DNA of 54,182 nt from a virus, in IMG/VR virus record IMGVR_UViG_3300018421_000035, positions 1-54,182 of that record. One strand, 5' to 3'. Of the stretch, positions 1 to 8,459 are shown piece by piece. Below the pieces are notes generated by a model. That model had not been told where the DNA came from, made no database searches, and saw only the letters and a program-made list of their open reading frames with translations. The position numbers and the translations under genes were made by a program. Position 1 is the first letter of the stretch. Every line of letters starts with the position of its first letter.

Positions 1-400
1 AAGACATCACTGTGTCGTTGGTGTCTGTATCATACCATATATCACCGTCTCTGTCATCATGTGGGTGTTCAAGTCCTAACGCATGACCCCACTCATGCAA
101 ATACACATACTTCTTATCATCAGAACGTTTTTTGACTAGGATAGTATATCCTTTCTCTGTTGGTATGCACAGACCAGAAGCATAACCATATGGTTCTGGC
201 ATAGCATTTTGCTCATAGAATGCAACCTCAGCATGTTTTGGTTTCTTCAACACCTTGATGTCAAATGATACTATCTCATCTGTGGTTGCAATCATGTTAC
301 GAGTGAACCTCGTTGGACTATCAACATACACCTTGAGGATATTATCATCCAAGAATTGAGAGGTGTGTTCATAGTTACGAGGATAGATTAGTTCTTCCAT
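1..400 (-). CDS. Matrixin-like zinc metalloprotease (3' end beyond window)
   Basis: The 133 visible residues contain the metzincin zinc site HEWGHALGLEH at residues 102-112, with His102, His106 and His112 as expected zinc ligands and Glu103 as the catalytic base. Val131-Met132-Ser133 at the window edge fits the downstream Met-turn that metzincins require. The acidic loop after the third His (HDDRDGD) may bind calcium. No signal peptide is visible. The ATG at 398-400 overlaps the TGA of the preceding gene by one base, so translation is probably coupled. The family hydrolyses peptide bonds. The substrate is unknown; processing of a virion protein or attack on a host surface protein are both possible. 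The zinc-site call is firm, the biological role is not. Confidence 0.85.
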   Translation of the reverse strand, partial: MEELIYPRNYEHTSQFLDDNILKVYVDSPTRFTRNMIATTDEIVSFDIKVLKKPKHAEVAFYEQNAMPEPYGYASGLCIPTEKGYTILVKKRSDDKKYVYLHEWGHALGLEHPHDDRDGDIWYDTDTNDTVMS

Positions 401-585
401 CAGCACTCATCATGCGGGAGATAATCTGGTGCTTCTACCTCTTCTTTCTTCACGTAACGGATATTGTAAGGAGAATTGAAGAAACGACGGAAAGCGACCA
501 CAGTAATAAGCAGCGCCGAAGAGACGCCAACAAGACCAAGGAAGGTAACAGCATCGCCAGTGAAAGAGTAAGTGTCAGGAGTCAT
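400..585 (-). CDS. Small single-span membrane protein, 61 aa
   Basis: The short protein has one hydrophobic segment at about residues 12-32, followed by a basic stretch (RRFFNSPYNIRYVKK) and an acidic tail. This suggests an N-out, C-in inner-membrane protein by the positive-inside rule. The start overlaps the stop of the 28-aa gene upstream as ATGA, and its own stop overlaps the protease start, so the three are one translational unit. I do not recognise a family. A photosystem-subunit mimic is conceivable, but I see no match to PsbN or another known small subunit. Confidence 0.65.
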   Translation of the reverse strand: MTPDTYSFTGDAVTFLGLVGVSSALLITVVAFRRFFNSPYNIRYVKKEEVEAPDYLPHDEC

Positions 586-668
586 CGGTAAATTGCTTTA
601 AAGAACAGAATGATACCAGCAACAGTCATGATGCCAGTAAGGAGGAGAGAAGTGTTAGTTACGTCCAT
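582..668 (-). CDS. Tiny membrane peptide, 28 aa
   Basis: This frame starts MDVTNTSLLLTGIMTVAG and continues with a hydrophobic stretch ending FFKAIYR and TGA. It is one predicted transmembrane span with a basic C-terminus. The ATG lies two bases after the TGA of the upstream 145-aa gene, and its TGA overlaps the next ATG (ATGA), which is the tight packing typical of real phage genes. It resembles low-molecular-weight membrane peptides in size, but no family can be named. Confidence 0.55.
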   Translation of the reverse strand: MDVTNTSLLLTGIMTVAGIILFFKAIYR

Positions 669-670
669 GA

Positions 671-1108
671 TCAGCGAATGTAGAGGTAACCACCAGACCA
701 ATCAGCGTTGCCAAGCAACCAGTTCAGGTCTTCGTCCTGCAGCAGAGAGTAACGAGCAATCTTTGCAGGTGCCTTGATGCTAGCAGGTTTGAACACGTCA
801 CCCGTCTCACGATCAATGAAGGCGTGGACGCTGGAGGAACCACCGCTGTCCTTCATCATGACCTTGAGGTAACGGCGACCACGCTTGATGTAGAACTCAA
901 TAGGAGCACCATTCTCGATGATCTCAGCGATCTTGGACTGGTGGTAGTCCATGTTGATCTCATTGTCGATGCTACGCTGGTGAGCACGGATCTGGTAGTC
1001 CTTGAAGTTCATGTACAGGGCATCGCAGAGCATCACGGTGTAGTCCTCGATCTTCTCTGCTGCCAGGGTGGTGTTGATCATTGGGTGTGTCCCCTTGAGT
1101 ACCTTCAT
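671..1108 (-). CDS. Conserved phage protein of unknown function, 145 aa
   Basis: The protein begins MKVLKGTHPMINTT and has a basic central section (YIKRGRRYLKVMM) followed by a block around DRETGDVFKPASIKAPAKIA. From memory, this style of block occurs in uncharacterised proteins of several tailed phages. There is no signal peptide or membrane span. I chose the ATG at 1108 over the GTG at 1120 because a GAGGTG ribosome-binding site lies 9-15 bases upstream of the ATG and would touch the GTG. It heads the small operon running to the metalloprotease. No function can be assigned. Confidence 0.75.
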   Translation of the reverse strand: MKVLKGTHPMINTTLAAEKIEDYTVMLCDALYMNFKDYQIRAHQRSIDNEINMDYHQSKIAEIIENGAPIEFYIKRGRRYLKVMMKDSGGSSSVHAFIDRETGDVFKPASIKAPAKIARYSLLQDEDLNWLLGNADWSGGYLYIR

Positions 1109-1162
1109 ATTGTAGGGCACACCTCGTCCTTGGCGACCTGCTGTGTGGCGGTCTGTAGAGTG

Positions 1163-1381
1163 TCACTGTGACATCTCTTCGACTGTCTGCATGATCTCCT
1201 GTCTGGTAGGTGCAGCAGGTTTAGGATTATCAGATTGAATTTGCTTGACAACCTCAATGCCACCTTTGATACGAGCACGAAAATCTTTGAGTTTATCCAG
1301 TTCTTCTTGCTTCTCAGAGATATCCGAGTTAACTGCTCTCAATTGATTTTCAAGGTTTTCTAGATACTGTTGGAATTCCAT
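1163..1381 (-). CDS. Small coiled-coil protein, 72 aa
   Basis: Residues 1-50 are a highly charged amphipathic helix rich in Glu, Lys, Gln and Leu (for example LENLENQLRAVNSDISEKQEEL), typical of a coiled coil. A short Pro/Ala linker and a Glu-rich helix follow. There are no cysteines or membrane spans. The ATG at 1379-1381 has no clear Shine-Dalgarno sequence. The gene is divergent from the 1478-aa structural gene, and the 63-bp gap holds plus-strand late-promoter octamers. Function unknown; oligomerisation or virion assembly are possibilities. Confidence 0.6.
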   Translation of the reverse strand: MEFQQYLENLENQLRAVNSDISEKQEELDKLKDFRARIKGGIEVVKQIQSDNPKPAAPTRQEIMQTVEEMSQ

Positions 1382-1388
1382 ATAAATA
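1381..1388 (+). promoter_or_regulatory. T4-type late promoter octamer TATAAATA
   Basis: This is an exact match to the T4 late-promoter -10 octamer, 57 bases before the ATG of the plus-strand structural gene. In T4 such sites are read by gp55-RNA polymerase with gp33 and the clamp. A gp33 gene is present in this window. Confidence 0.55.
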
Positions 1389-1411
1389 ACGGATTGACTA
1401 AACTACTATAC

Positions 1412-1419
1412 CATAAATA
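1412..1419 (+). promoter_or_regulatory. Second late promoter octamer CATAAATA
   Basis: A seven-of-eight match to TATAAATA, 26 bases upstream of the 1478-aa gene and in the same orientation as the octamer at 1381-1388. Tandem late promoters would suit a heavily expressed single-gene plus-strand unit. Which of the two fires cannot be told from sequence. Confidence 0.5.
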
Positions 1420-1444
1420 AAGAGAAAAGGCAACCCTAATACTC

Positions 1445-4400
1445 ATGGCAGTAAAACTATTTAATAGGATTGGATTAAGACGTGACTTAGACCTTGGCGA
1501 CTTACTGAATCCTGAAGTAGCATTAAATAATGTATTGGGTACAATGGTGGACGAGGGAACGTTCACTGTTGAAGATATCGAACCAATCAAAAATATTTAC
1601 GTTACTGATATTACATCATCAACATTCTTAACTCTTGTAGGAATCACTGTAGAGTTCACTCCTATCGTTATTGATGAAGAAACTGGTTTACCTGCTGTGG
1701 GTAATGCAGATAACCCTGTAGCATACAGACCCTTTGTTAAGATTAAGAATAGATTAGATACAGCATACTTTACAACAGGTGAACCATTCTTCTATGGTGG
1801 TGATGGTCCTGTCGCAACATATTATGATGCAAATAAGATTATTAGATTGCCAGATTCACTGGTACTTGGTAAGGTATATCAAATTGGTGATGTCGTATTA
1901 TCAAATAATAATATTTACAGAGTAGTTTTACCTAACTCTAGCACATCCGTTCAACTGTCTCACATTAGTGGTTCTCAGGATGGTTTCTTATATCAAAGAG
2001 CATATGATGCTAAAGAGGTGTATTTTAATGGGCAGTATGACCCAATTACTGGTGAGGACAGGACAGAAAGCGATAACTTCTGGGAACGTGGATTCTTCTT
2101 ATATGGAGATAAGATCAGGGATTCCTATCTATCATCATATGGTGGTGTGAAATGGAATGGATACTTTAAACCAACTGTATCTGGTTCACACAGATTCTTT
2201 ATTAGATCTACTGGCAATGTTCAGTTCAAGTTCCAAGATCCATCAGTATTATCATCCTCACCCGCAAAGTATGGTCAACCAAATCCATCGTATGTTGCAG
2301 GAATAAGTGGTGGAACTACTAATCAACAGACCTGGAGAGCAACACTATATTCCAATTTGACTGATACTACAAGAAAATTTGTAGAACTTTGGTTTGAGAC
2401 AGCGTTAACTCTTGCAACTGATGACTTAGTATATGTTGAATCACTACAAGGTCAATTAGTAAGTAAGCAATATAGAATTTCCACATTAAATCCATCTGGT
2501 GAACTTTCTTCAGTAGATAGAATATGGATCGAAGTAACTGAAGATTTCAACCGTAAGAATGTCGAACTAAATCAACTCCCAACAGTTAATACAACTGGTA
2601 ATTGGGATGCTAGTACTGGCAACAAGTCAAGTATTAGATACTATCCATATGAAAGAAGAGCATTAAAGACATATCTAAATTCAATTTATAAAAATTTAGA
2701 GTTACCCTCGTCTGCATATACTATTTCCAACAACACAATTACATTTACTGGAGCAACTGCAGATTATTATTATATGCAGTTCATGATTAATGATTACATT
2801 TATGATTATAGACAAAGAGGCACAGAAACTCACGGTGCTAGAAGATTTATTGTTACCAGTTTAAACGATAATACAAAAACAGTAACAGTTGCAATTGATG
2901 CTGGATATACTGGAGTTAATACTTCATCAAATAATGATCAACTAGCAAGGTGGGATCCACCAAATTTATTTGTTTGGGACGCCACATTTGGTGAACTTGT
3001 TGATCAGACATATAATACTGGTGCAATAAACGATATCATTTCTGGTACAACACGCACAAACAATTTGCACTTTGTTGCTAGATTTGGTAAAAATGGAGAT
3101 GATGGCATTAGAACCAAATATATTACCATTAATCAGTTCATTCCACAGTATGAAGAACATGCTTTTGAGTTGTCATTCTTTATGAAGGATGAGGATATCC
3201 CATTTGATTTAGATGTAGAAAACAAAGGAATTATTTTCTATTATGCTGATGAAAATAGTGGATATGACCCTATCAATTATAAACACTTATATGATCCAGA
3301 TTATGAATTCTATCAAATTGGCGACTTTAAAACATTCTTAGACAACACTATTCCTCTTGGTGGTACTAGTAGAGAACAAGGTATCAGTCAAAGAACTTTT
3401 GGTGGTGAACAGTTACTTACTGCTGGTGATCAATACTCTACTTTCTACACAACGTTACCACTTCAATCAATTTATGAACCTCCAGTAAGATGGAATGACG
3501 TTGCTACATTTGAAGGCACTGGAGTTACTGCTGGTGTGAGAAGAGTTAGTATTAGTGATGTTGTAAACATTGAAGTTGGTAACTTTGTAGTCCAGAATAA
3601 TGCTGCTGACTTCTATGAAGAAAATCCAATCTTACCAGCAGGAACAAGAGTAGTAGAAGTTCTGAATAGTGCAAATGCTATTAGTGGAGATGCTATCATC
3701 AGTAGAGTTCCCAGTTCTACTAATAGTAGCACTGCATTATGGTTCTTTAATCATCGTGGATTTGTAACCACAGCATATGTTTTTGCAAAGGGAGATGAAG
3801 GCACTCTTGCTCTTGGTGCTAACAGAATATACTGTCATCCAGATTTCCCAGTCAATACTGTTGTATACCCATTAAATAGTGGTTCTGATACTTCATTTGC
3901 TTTCTATGATACAAAATCAAGGACTACATTATTCAATACTGTAATCACAGCAAGTACAGCAGTTGGTACTAGTAATAACTTTACATCTAATGGTGTTACA
4001 GTTACATATACAAAAACAAGTGCTACTACCTTAGAAGTTACTGGTGAAGGATTTGGTTATGTATTGAGATATAAAGCAGGGGATTTTAGTGAAGTTAAGA
4101 AAGGAATGGTATTTGTATCTAATAGAGATTCATCTACTCAAACATTCTATAGAAGAATTGAAGGAATTGAAGATTTTAATAATGACAATGCTGGATATAT
4201 TTACTTCAACAATCCATATACAAATTTAACTAGTGGCAACATGTTTGCTGCAGTATATTATGATAAAGGAATTGATATTGTAAAACCATTAGAGTCATAT
4301 TGTAATGGCATTACATGTTCACAAAACAACTATCAGAATGAAACTGTCACCAATGAGGATGGGGAACAGGAAGTTGTAACTTATCCAAAGACAGATTATA

Positions 4401-5881
4401 TTTTACCAACAGTTTATGAATCTCTTCAAGCGTGGGAATCTGGTCCTGAATTTAGTGTCACCAATACATATACAGAGAGTGGCGTTGGTTCTGTATGGTT
4501 TGGCACTAATTGGAAGTGGTGGTTTGATAGAGCAGCAGATTCAAGTGCAAATCGTGATTATGTAGCAACTCCTGGCAATGTAGCAGATTATGCAAATGCA
4601 GGAAGAACTTTCAAAGATGATATTGTACACGTTCAATTAACTCAAGATCTTATCAATCCAGCAAATACTGATGCATTAGTTAGTGGTTTAGAATCTGCTG
4701 GATATCCTGGAACATCAGCATTAACTGGTCCTAATGATTTTATTCCTATTGGAAGAGTCATTGGTTATCTTAGATTGGGTCCTGTTAATGGTGTATATGA
4801 CTACAAATTTGTCGTCAAACTATTCAAAAATTCTGTAACGTGGGCAGACACATATACTAATGATATTGGTACTGTAATTAACAAAAAGATTGATTGGACA
4901 AAATTTAGTTCTTCACAATTCAGCATTAGAAAGTGGGCAAACCATGACGCTAATAGAGGTACAACTCTTGTTAGGGTATCTGATGTAACATCATCTTTAA
5001 ACTTGGAAGCAAAATTATTAGCATGGACCACATCCACCAGCACTACTTCAACATATTATCAGTACACTGGAAACACTACAGCATATAGTGCTAGTTTTGG
5101 TTTAGATGCATATTTCCACAATATAGAAAGTATTCCAACACTAGAGAATACACTAGATTCTAGAGTAATTACCAATGGGTGCTGGTTGCGTGAAGAAATT
5201 ATTGATGGTGTTAGAAAAACAATTTACTTTGAGTCATTTGATCAAACACAGGGACCTTACTCAGTATATGGTAAGCATTATACTGGTACTAATCCAAGTA
5301 CTGGAATGGCAGTCACTTTTACTTTAACTGGTGGAACTGAGATTAATAATGCGGTTAACTTAAAAGAAGAGAGTATCAGTGATATTAAAGTTGGCACTAG
5401 TTTACCTCAAGATCAGTACAGATACTTACAGTTTAGAAATGAAGTATATCAATTAGTTCCAACAACTCCTACAGTTGAAGGAATCATACCATATGTAAGA
5501 GTTATTGATAGATTTACCACTCAACCTAACACTACTGGGTATCTTCAAAACTCCACCAACCAACTCTCGGTATATACTCTTGCAAATACTACTACAAATA
5601 GAGAACTGTGCTGCCCTCCATTAGACACATCACCACCATTTGATAGTTCACCAATTGGTCTTGCGACTACAATTAATGAACCAGATATGGCAGTTGCTGG
5701 TGGGTTGAATGTTAGAATTCTGTCAGCAAAACATCCTGTTGCTAACATTCTTGAATTGCCAAGTGGAGTTACTACATCACAACTAGATGTAGACAAGAAA
5801 CTTAGAATTGAATTCAGTGGTCAGCAATATGATCTCCTGATTGGAGATGACGTACCTCAAGCAGTTAAAGACGCCAATTAA
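1445..5881 (+). CDS. Giant virion structural protein with PA14-like segment, 1478 aa
   Basis: The protein is rich in Thr, Ser, Asn and Tyr with short alternating hydrophobic strands, as in beta-rich phage appendage proteins. Around residues 227-260 the stretch VKWNGYFKPTVSGSHRFFI resembles a PA14 domain core (W-G-x-x-x-P-x-x-G-x-H-x-F), a carbohydrate-binding beta-barrel fold. The N-terminus (MAVKLFNRIGLRRD) lacks a signal peptide, as expected for a cytoplasmically assembled virion part. It is the only plus-strand gene of this structural block. Two late-promoter octamers lie upstream. Its stop overlaps the stop of the convergent minus gene. It is likely a tail fibre, baseplate appendage or whisker component. 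The structural class is well supported; the exact position in the particle is not. Confidence 0.8.
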   Translation: MAVKLFNRIGLRRDLDLGDLLNPEVALNNVLGTMVDEGTFTVEDIEPIKNIYVTDITSSTFLTLVGITVEFTPIVIDEETGLPAVGNADNPVAYRPFVKIKNRLDTAYFTTGEPFFYGGDGPVATYYDANKIIRLPDSLVLGKVYQIGDVVLSNNNIYRVVLPNSSTSVQLSHISGSQDGFLYQRAYDAKEVYFNGQYDPITGEDRTESDNFWERGFFLYGDKIRDSYLSSYGGVKWNGYFKPTVSGSHRFFIRSTGNVQFKFQDPSVLSSSPAKYGQPNPSYVAGISGGTTNQQTWRATLYSNLTDTTRKFVELWFETALTLATDDLVYVESLQGQLVSKQYRISTLNPSGELSSVDRIWIEVTEDFNRKNVELNQLPTVNTTGNWDASTGNKSSIRYYPYERRALKTYLNSIYKNLELPSSAYTISNNTITFTGATADYYYMQFMINDYIYDYRQRGTETHGARRFIVTSLNDNTKTVTVAIDAGYTGVNTSSNNDQLARWDPPNLFVWDATFGELVDQTYNTGAINDIISGTTRTNNLHFVARFGKNGDDGIRTKYITINQFIPQYEEHAFELSFFMKDEDIPFDLDVENKGIIFYYADENSGYDPINYKHLYDPDYEFYQIGDFKTFLDNTIPLGGTSREQGISQRTFGGEQLLTAGDQYSTFYTTLPLQSIYEPPVRWNDVATFEGTGVTAGVRRVSISDVVNIEVGNFVVQNNAADFYEENPILPAGTRVVEVLNSANAISGDAIISRVPSSTNSSTALWFFNHRGFVTTAYVFAKGDEGTLALGANRIYCHPDFPVNTVVYPLNSGSDTSFAFYDTKSRTTLFNTVITASTAVGTSNNFTSNGVTVTYTKTSATTLEVTGEGFGYVLRYKAGDFSEVKKGMVFVSNRDSSTQTFYRRIEGIEDFNNDNAGYIYFNNPYTNLTSGNMFAAVYYDKGIDIVKPLESYCNGITCSQNNYQNETVTNEDGEQEVVTYPKTDYILPTVYESLQAWESGPEFSVTNTYTESGVGSVWFGTNWKWWFDRAADSSANRDYVATPGNVADYANAGRTFKDDIVHVQLTQDLINPANTDALVSGLESAGYPGTSALTGPNDFIPIGRVIGYLRLGPVNGVYDYKFVVKLFKNSVTWADTYTNDIGTVINKKIDWTKFSSSQFSIRKWANHDANRGTTLVRVSDVTSSLNLEAKLLAWTTSTSTTSTYYQYTGNTTAYSASFGLDAYFHNIESIPTLENTLDSRVITNGCWLREEIIDGVRKTIYFESFDQTQGPYSVYGKHYTGTNPSTGMAVTFTLTGGTEINNAVNLKEESISDIKVGTSLPQDQYRYLQFRNEVYQLVPTTPTVEGIIPYVRVIDRFTTQPNTTGYLQNSTNQLSVYTLANTTTNRELCCPPLDTSPPFDSSPIGLATTINEPDMAVAGGLNVRILSAKHPVANILELPSGVTTSQLDVDKKLRIEFSGQQYDLLIGDDVPQAVKDAN

Positions 5882-8454
5882 ACCTTCTTCATAATGAGGA
5901 AAAAGTCCTCATTATTGATTGAAATCTTTAACTTATATGCTGTTGGGTTAGTTCCTGAGACAGAGAAATTGTCTGCCAGGGACTCACCCAATGCACCGTC
6001 ACCATTAACAAATTTACTATTGTCTGTTGTAAGTCCATCTCGACGCAGATCAATATCAATGCTAGTTGTAAATACTAAGTCATTGATATTAACTCTAAAT
6101 GATGTGGTTTTAATTTCCCCATCACCAATTGACCAAGGGTTATAATCACTTGAGAAAGAACGTGTCTTGTTAGCAAAGTCAGACCTTAAATCATTAGTAA
6201 TTTGAGATCCAGCATCACTAATGAAAATGCCAGGAGATGCATCTTCTGCAAGTTGATTATCATTACTGTTAAACCCATCTGGATCATATGCAGTAAGAAG
6301 TCCATCAACAAAAATATCTCTCGCATAATATAATTTACGATCTACTCTATACTTTTGGTCTTTAAGATATGAAGTTTGATCGACATTATCAATAACGTTA
6401 TTAAGTTCTACAGAATATCCATCATCAACATTATAACTGAACTGACCATCTCTACCATATTCATCAGAAATCTCTGCAGTTTCAAAAATTTCAGGTGCTT
6501 CTAAGTTTAAAACATTTTCAATGGTGAGAGTATCATCTCTTTTAAAAATTACGTCTGGAAATAGTGTTGTAGTTGGTACTGACACTCCAGAGTAAGTTGT
6601 ACTTTCACTAGATGGTATTGTATATTCCTCAGCGACTAAGATGATTTCTTTGTCTGCTTGGATATTAGATCTTGGACTAGTTTTTAAGAAATAACTATCT
6701 CTACCATTAGCATCAAAGACACCATATTCTACACCACTATCATTTGAAGCGACGACAGGGGAAGAATTGACAACAAATAATTGAAAGGTGTTACCAAATG
6801 TAGATCCAGCACTAAATCCGTTTCCAGATGCAACTACCACAACATAATATACTGTTTGGTTGTTAACAATAGATGTATATTTGTCAGCAATTCTATAATC
6901 AATACCACTCTGAGTATATTTGCTACCAATTGAAATACCGATCCATGAAGTTTGAGATGTAGTGCATAACATCTTTCTACCAAATTTATTAAAGGTATCA
7001 AAGATGTTTAATTTAGATCCTCCTGAGTTATTATAAATGGTGAAGAATGGTTTAACATAACCTTCGGTGTCTAAAGTATAATTTGGATACTCTCTTACTC
7101 TAACACTAGTTGCAATAACATGTCCCAATCCAGAGGCATTAACTTCTGATGCAGATAATGATGTTGTTGCTGTAACTGGCACATACAAGTATCCAGGTGC
7201 GGCAGCAGTTGCATAATTAGGTGTCGGTGCATTTTGAATATAAGTTCTCATTAAACCAATGTCAGTAGCACTTGGTTCATCTCCAACATTGTCAATATTA
7301 ATAATACTTTCAGGAAGACCTTCCATGTATGCAACTAATGACACTGGATTTGTCCTAGTTGCTCCAGTTTCCAATCCATTTACAGTAATATAATTAGTAA
7401 CCCAGTTTTTGACATCATCAAGGAAATCTGCAAGAACAGTTTGATCAAAGTTCTGACTATTTGTGAAAAATGCTGCAAGCAGATCAATATCAAATGTACT
7501 CAATCTACCATCACCATCTACATCATATAAAGACAGATTTGAGGTCAATTGTTCCTGTGCATATATCTTTCTATTAATATCATATGCCTTATCAGAAGAA
7601 TTATTAGGAAGTACAAAGGTATTTAAAGATGATGTTAGATTTTTAAATATAGTATATTCACCATCAAGTTTAGAACTAGTGTTTGTAATTTCTACGGTAA
7701 GATCCTTATTGCTCAACGTGCTAGGATCCCATGCATAGTTACCAACTAATATAACTCTCCAGGGGAATCCAATCAAAGTTACAGTGAATCCCTCTCCATT
7801 AATTCCTACAAACTCTCCTGGAATGTCACCATTAATGTAAGTTGAACTTCCTTGAACTCTATACTTTGATACAGATAATACATTTCCTTGAGAAAATCCA
7901 ATGATAGCATCACCACTCTGCTGTACAGTTCCACTGTTAGTGATTTCTACTGATTGAATTTGCCCTCTAAACCCAGTTGACCCAGCACCACCATCAGATA
8001 CAACCACTGTTGCTGCAGCAGATTCAAATGTTCCACCACCACCTTTAAATAATACTTCATATGTACCTGGATTATAATTCTGACCTCTATCAAATGTAAT
8101 ATCCCTTCCTGCTAAGGGATTTGTCAGGACTCCATCATCTTCAAAACCAAAATAATCGTAATCATAATCTTCAATTAAATTAATTGGTTGAATCTCTATA
8201 ATATCATTGTCTGTGTAATTATACACAGTGTCTTTAAAGGTAAACTTTGTTCCAAGTTCAAGTGATTTACCAGATTCCTCGGTTGATGCTAAATCTCTAA
8301 ACCTGTTAAAAAACAGTTGAGATTTCTCCGATGCCAATCCTTGAAATACTAATAAATCCGCTGCAGCAGTACCACCTGCCAAGTTATTGATGATTTCTTT
8401 ACCATCAGTAACTTCTTGAAGATTTAACTCTTGTACAAAACCTTGATTTGCCAT
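5878..8454 (-). CDS. Virion structural protein with dockerin/EF-hand-like motif, 858 aa
   Basis: This is a beta-rich, Asn/Ser/Thr/Asp-rich protein without a signal peptide. At about residues 308-330 it carries DVDGDGRLSTFDIDLLAAFF. This fits the calcium-binding dockerin type I half-repeat: Asp at loop positions 1, 3 and 5, then a short F-helix. A glycine-rich stretch at residues 130-160 (FKGGGGTFESAAATVVVSDGG) matches a linker type common in cyanophage appendage proteins. The C-terminal region has paired Asp/Asn turns that may also bind calcium. It is the 3'-most of five minus-strand giant genes separated by only 3-28 bp. Its stop overlaps that of the plus-strand gene. Probable tail fibre or appendage subunit. 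Confidence 0.78.
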   Translation of the reverse strand: MANQGFVQELNLQEVTDGKEIINNLAGGTAAADLLVFQGLASEKSQLFFNRFRDLASTEESGKSLELGTKFTFKDTVYNYTDNDIIEIQPINLIEDYDYDYFGFEDDGVLTNPLAGRDITFDRGQNYNPGTYEVLFKGGGGTFESAAATVVVSDGGAGSTGFRGQIQSVEITNSGTVQQSGDAIIGFSQGNVLSVSKYRVQGSSTYINGDIPGEFVGINGEGFTVTLIGFPWRVILVGNYAWDPSTLSNKDLTVEITNTSSKLDGEYTIFKNLTSSLNTFVLPNNSSDKAYDINRKIYAQEQLTSNLSLYDVDGDGRLSTFDIDLLAAFFTNSQNFDQTVLADFLDDVKNWVTNYITVNGLETGATRTNPVSLVAYMEGLPESIINIDNVGDEPSATDIGLMRTYIQNAPTPNYATAAAPGYLYVPVTATTSLSASEVNASGLGHVIATSVRVREYPNYTLDTEGYVKPFFTIYNNSGGSKLNIFDTFNKFGRKMLCTTSQTSWIGISIGSKYTQSGIDYRIADKYTSIVNNQTVYYVVVVASGNGFSAGSTFGNTFQLFVVNSSPVVASNDSGVEYGVFDANGRDSYFLKTSPRSNIQADKEIILVAEEYTIPSSESTTYSGVSVPTTTLFPDVIFKRDDTLTIENVLNLEAPEIFETAEISDEYGRDGQFSYNVDDGYSVELNNVIDNVDQTSYLKDQKYRVDRKLYYARDIFVDGLLTAYDPDGFNSNDNQLAEDASPGIFISDAGSQITNDLRSDFANKTRSFSSDYNPWSIGDGEIKTTSFRVNINDLVFTTSIDIDLRRDGLTTDNSKFVNGDGALGESLADNFSVSGTNPTAYKLKISINNEDFFLIMKKV
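5891..5915. terminator. Perfect 10-bp hairpin at convergent gene ends
   Basis: ATAATGAGGA, a 5-base loop AAAAG and TCCTCATTAT form a perfect stem ten bases after the plus-strand stop. The hairpin lies inside the last codons of the minus-strand 858-aa gene. There is no U-tract on either side, so it may act as a pause, an RNA-end stabiliser or a weak bidirectional terminator. Confidence 0.45.
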
Positions 8455-8459
8455 GTTTA

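Noticed and set aside
824-1171. Plus-strand open frame of 115 codons
   Set aside because: Antisense to the conserved 145-aa gene, Val/Leu/Asp-biased and without a ribosome-binding site.
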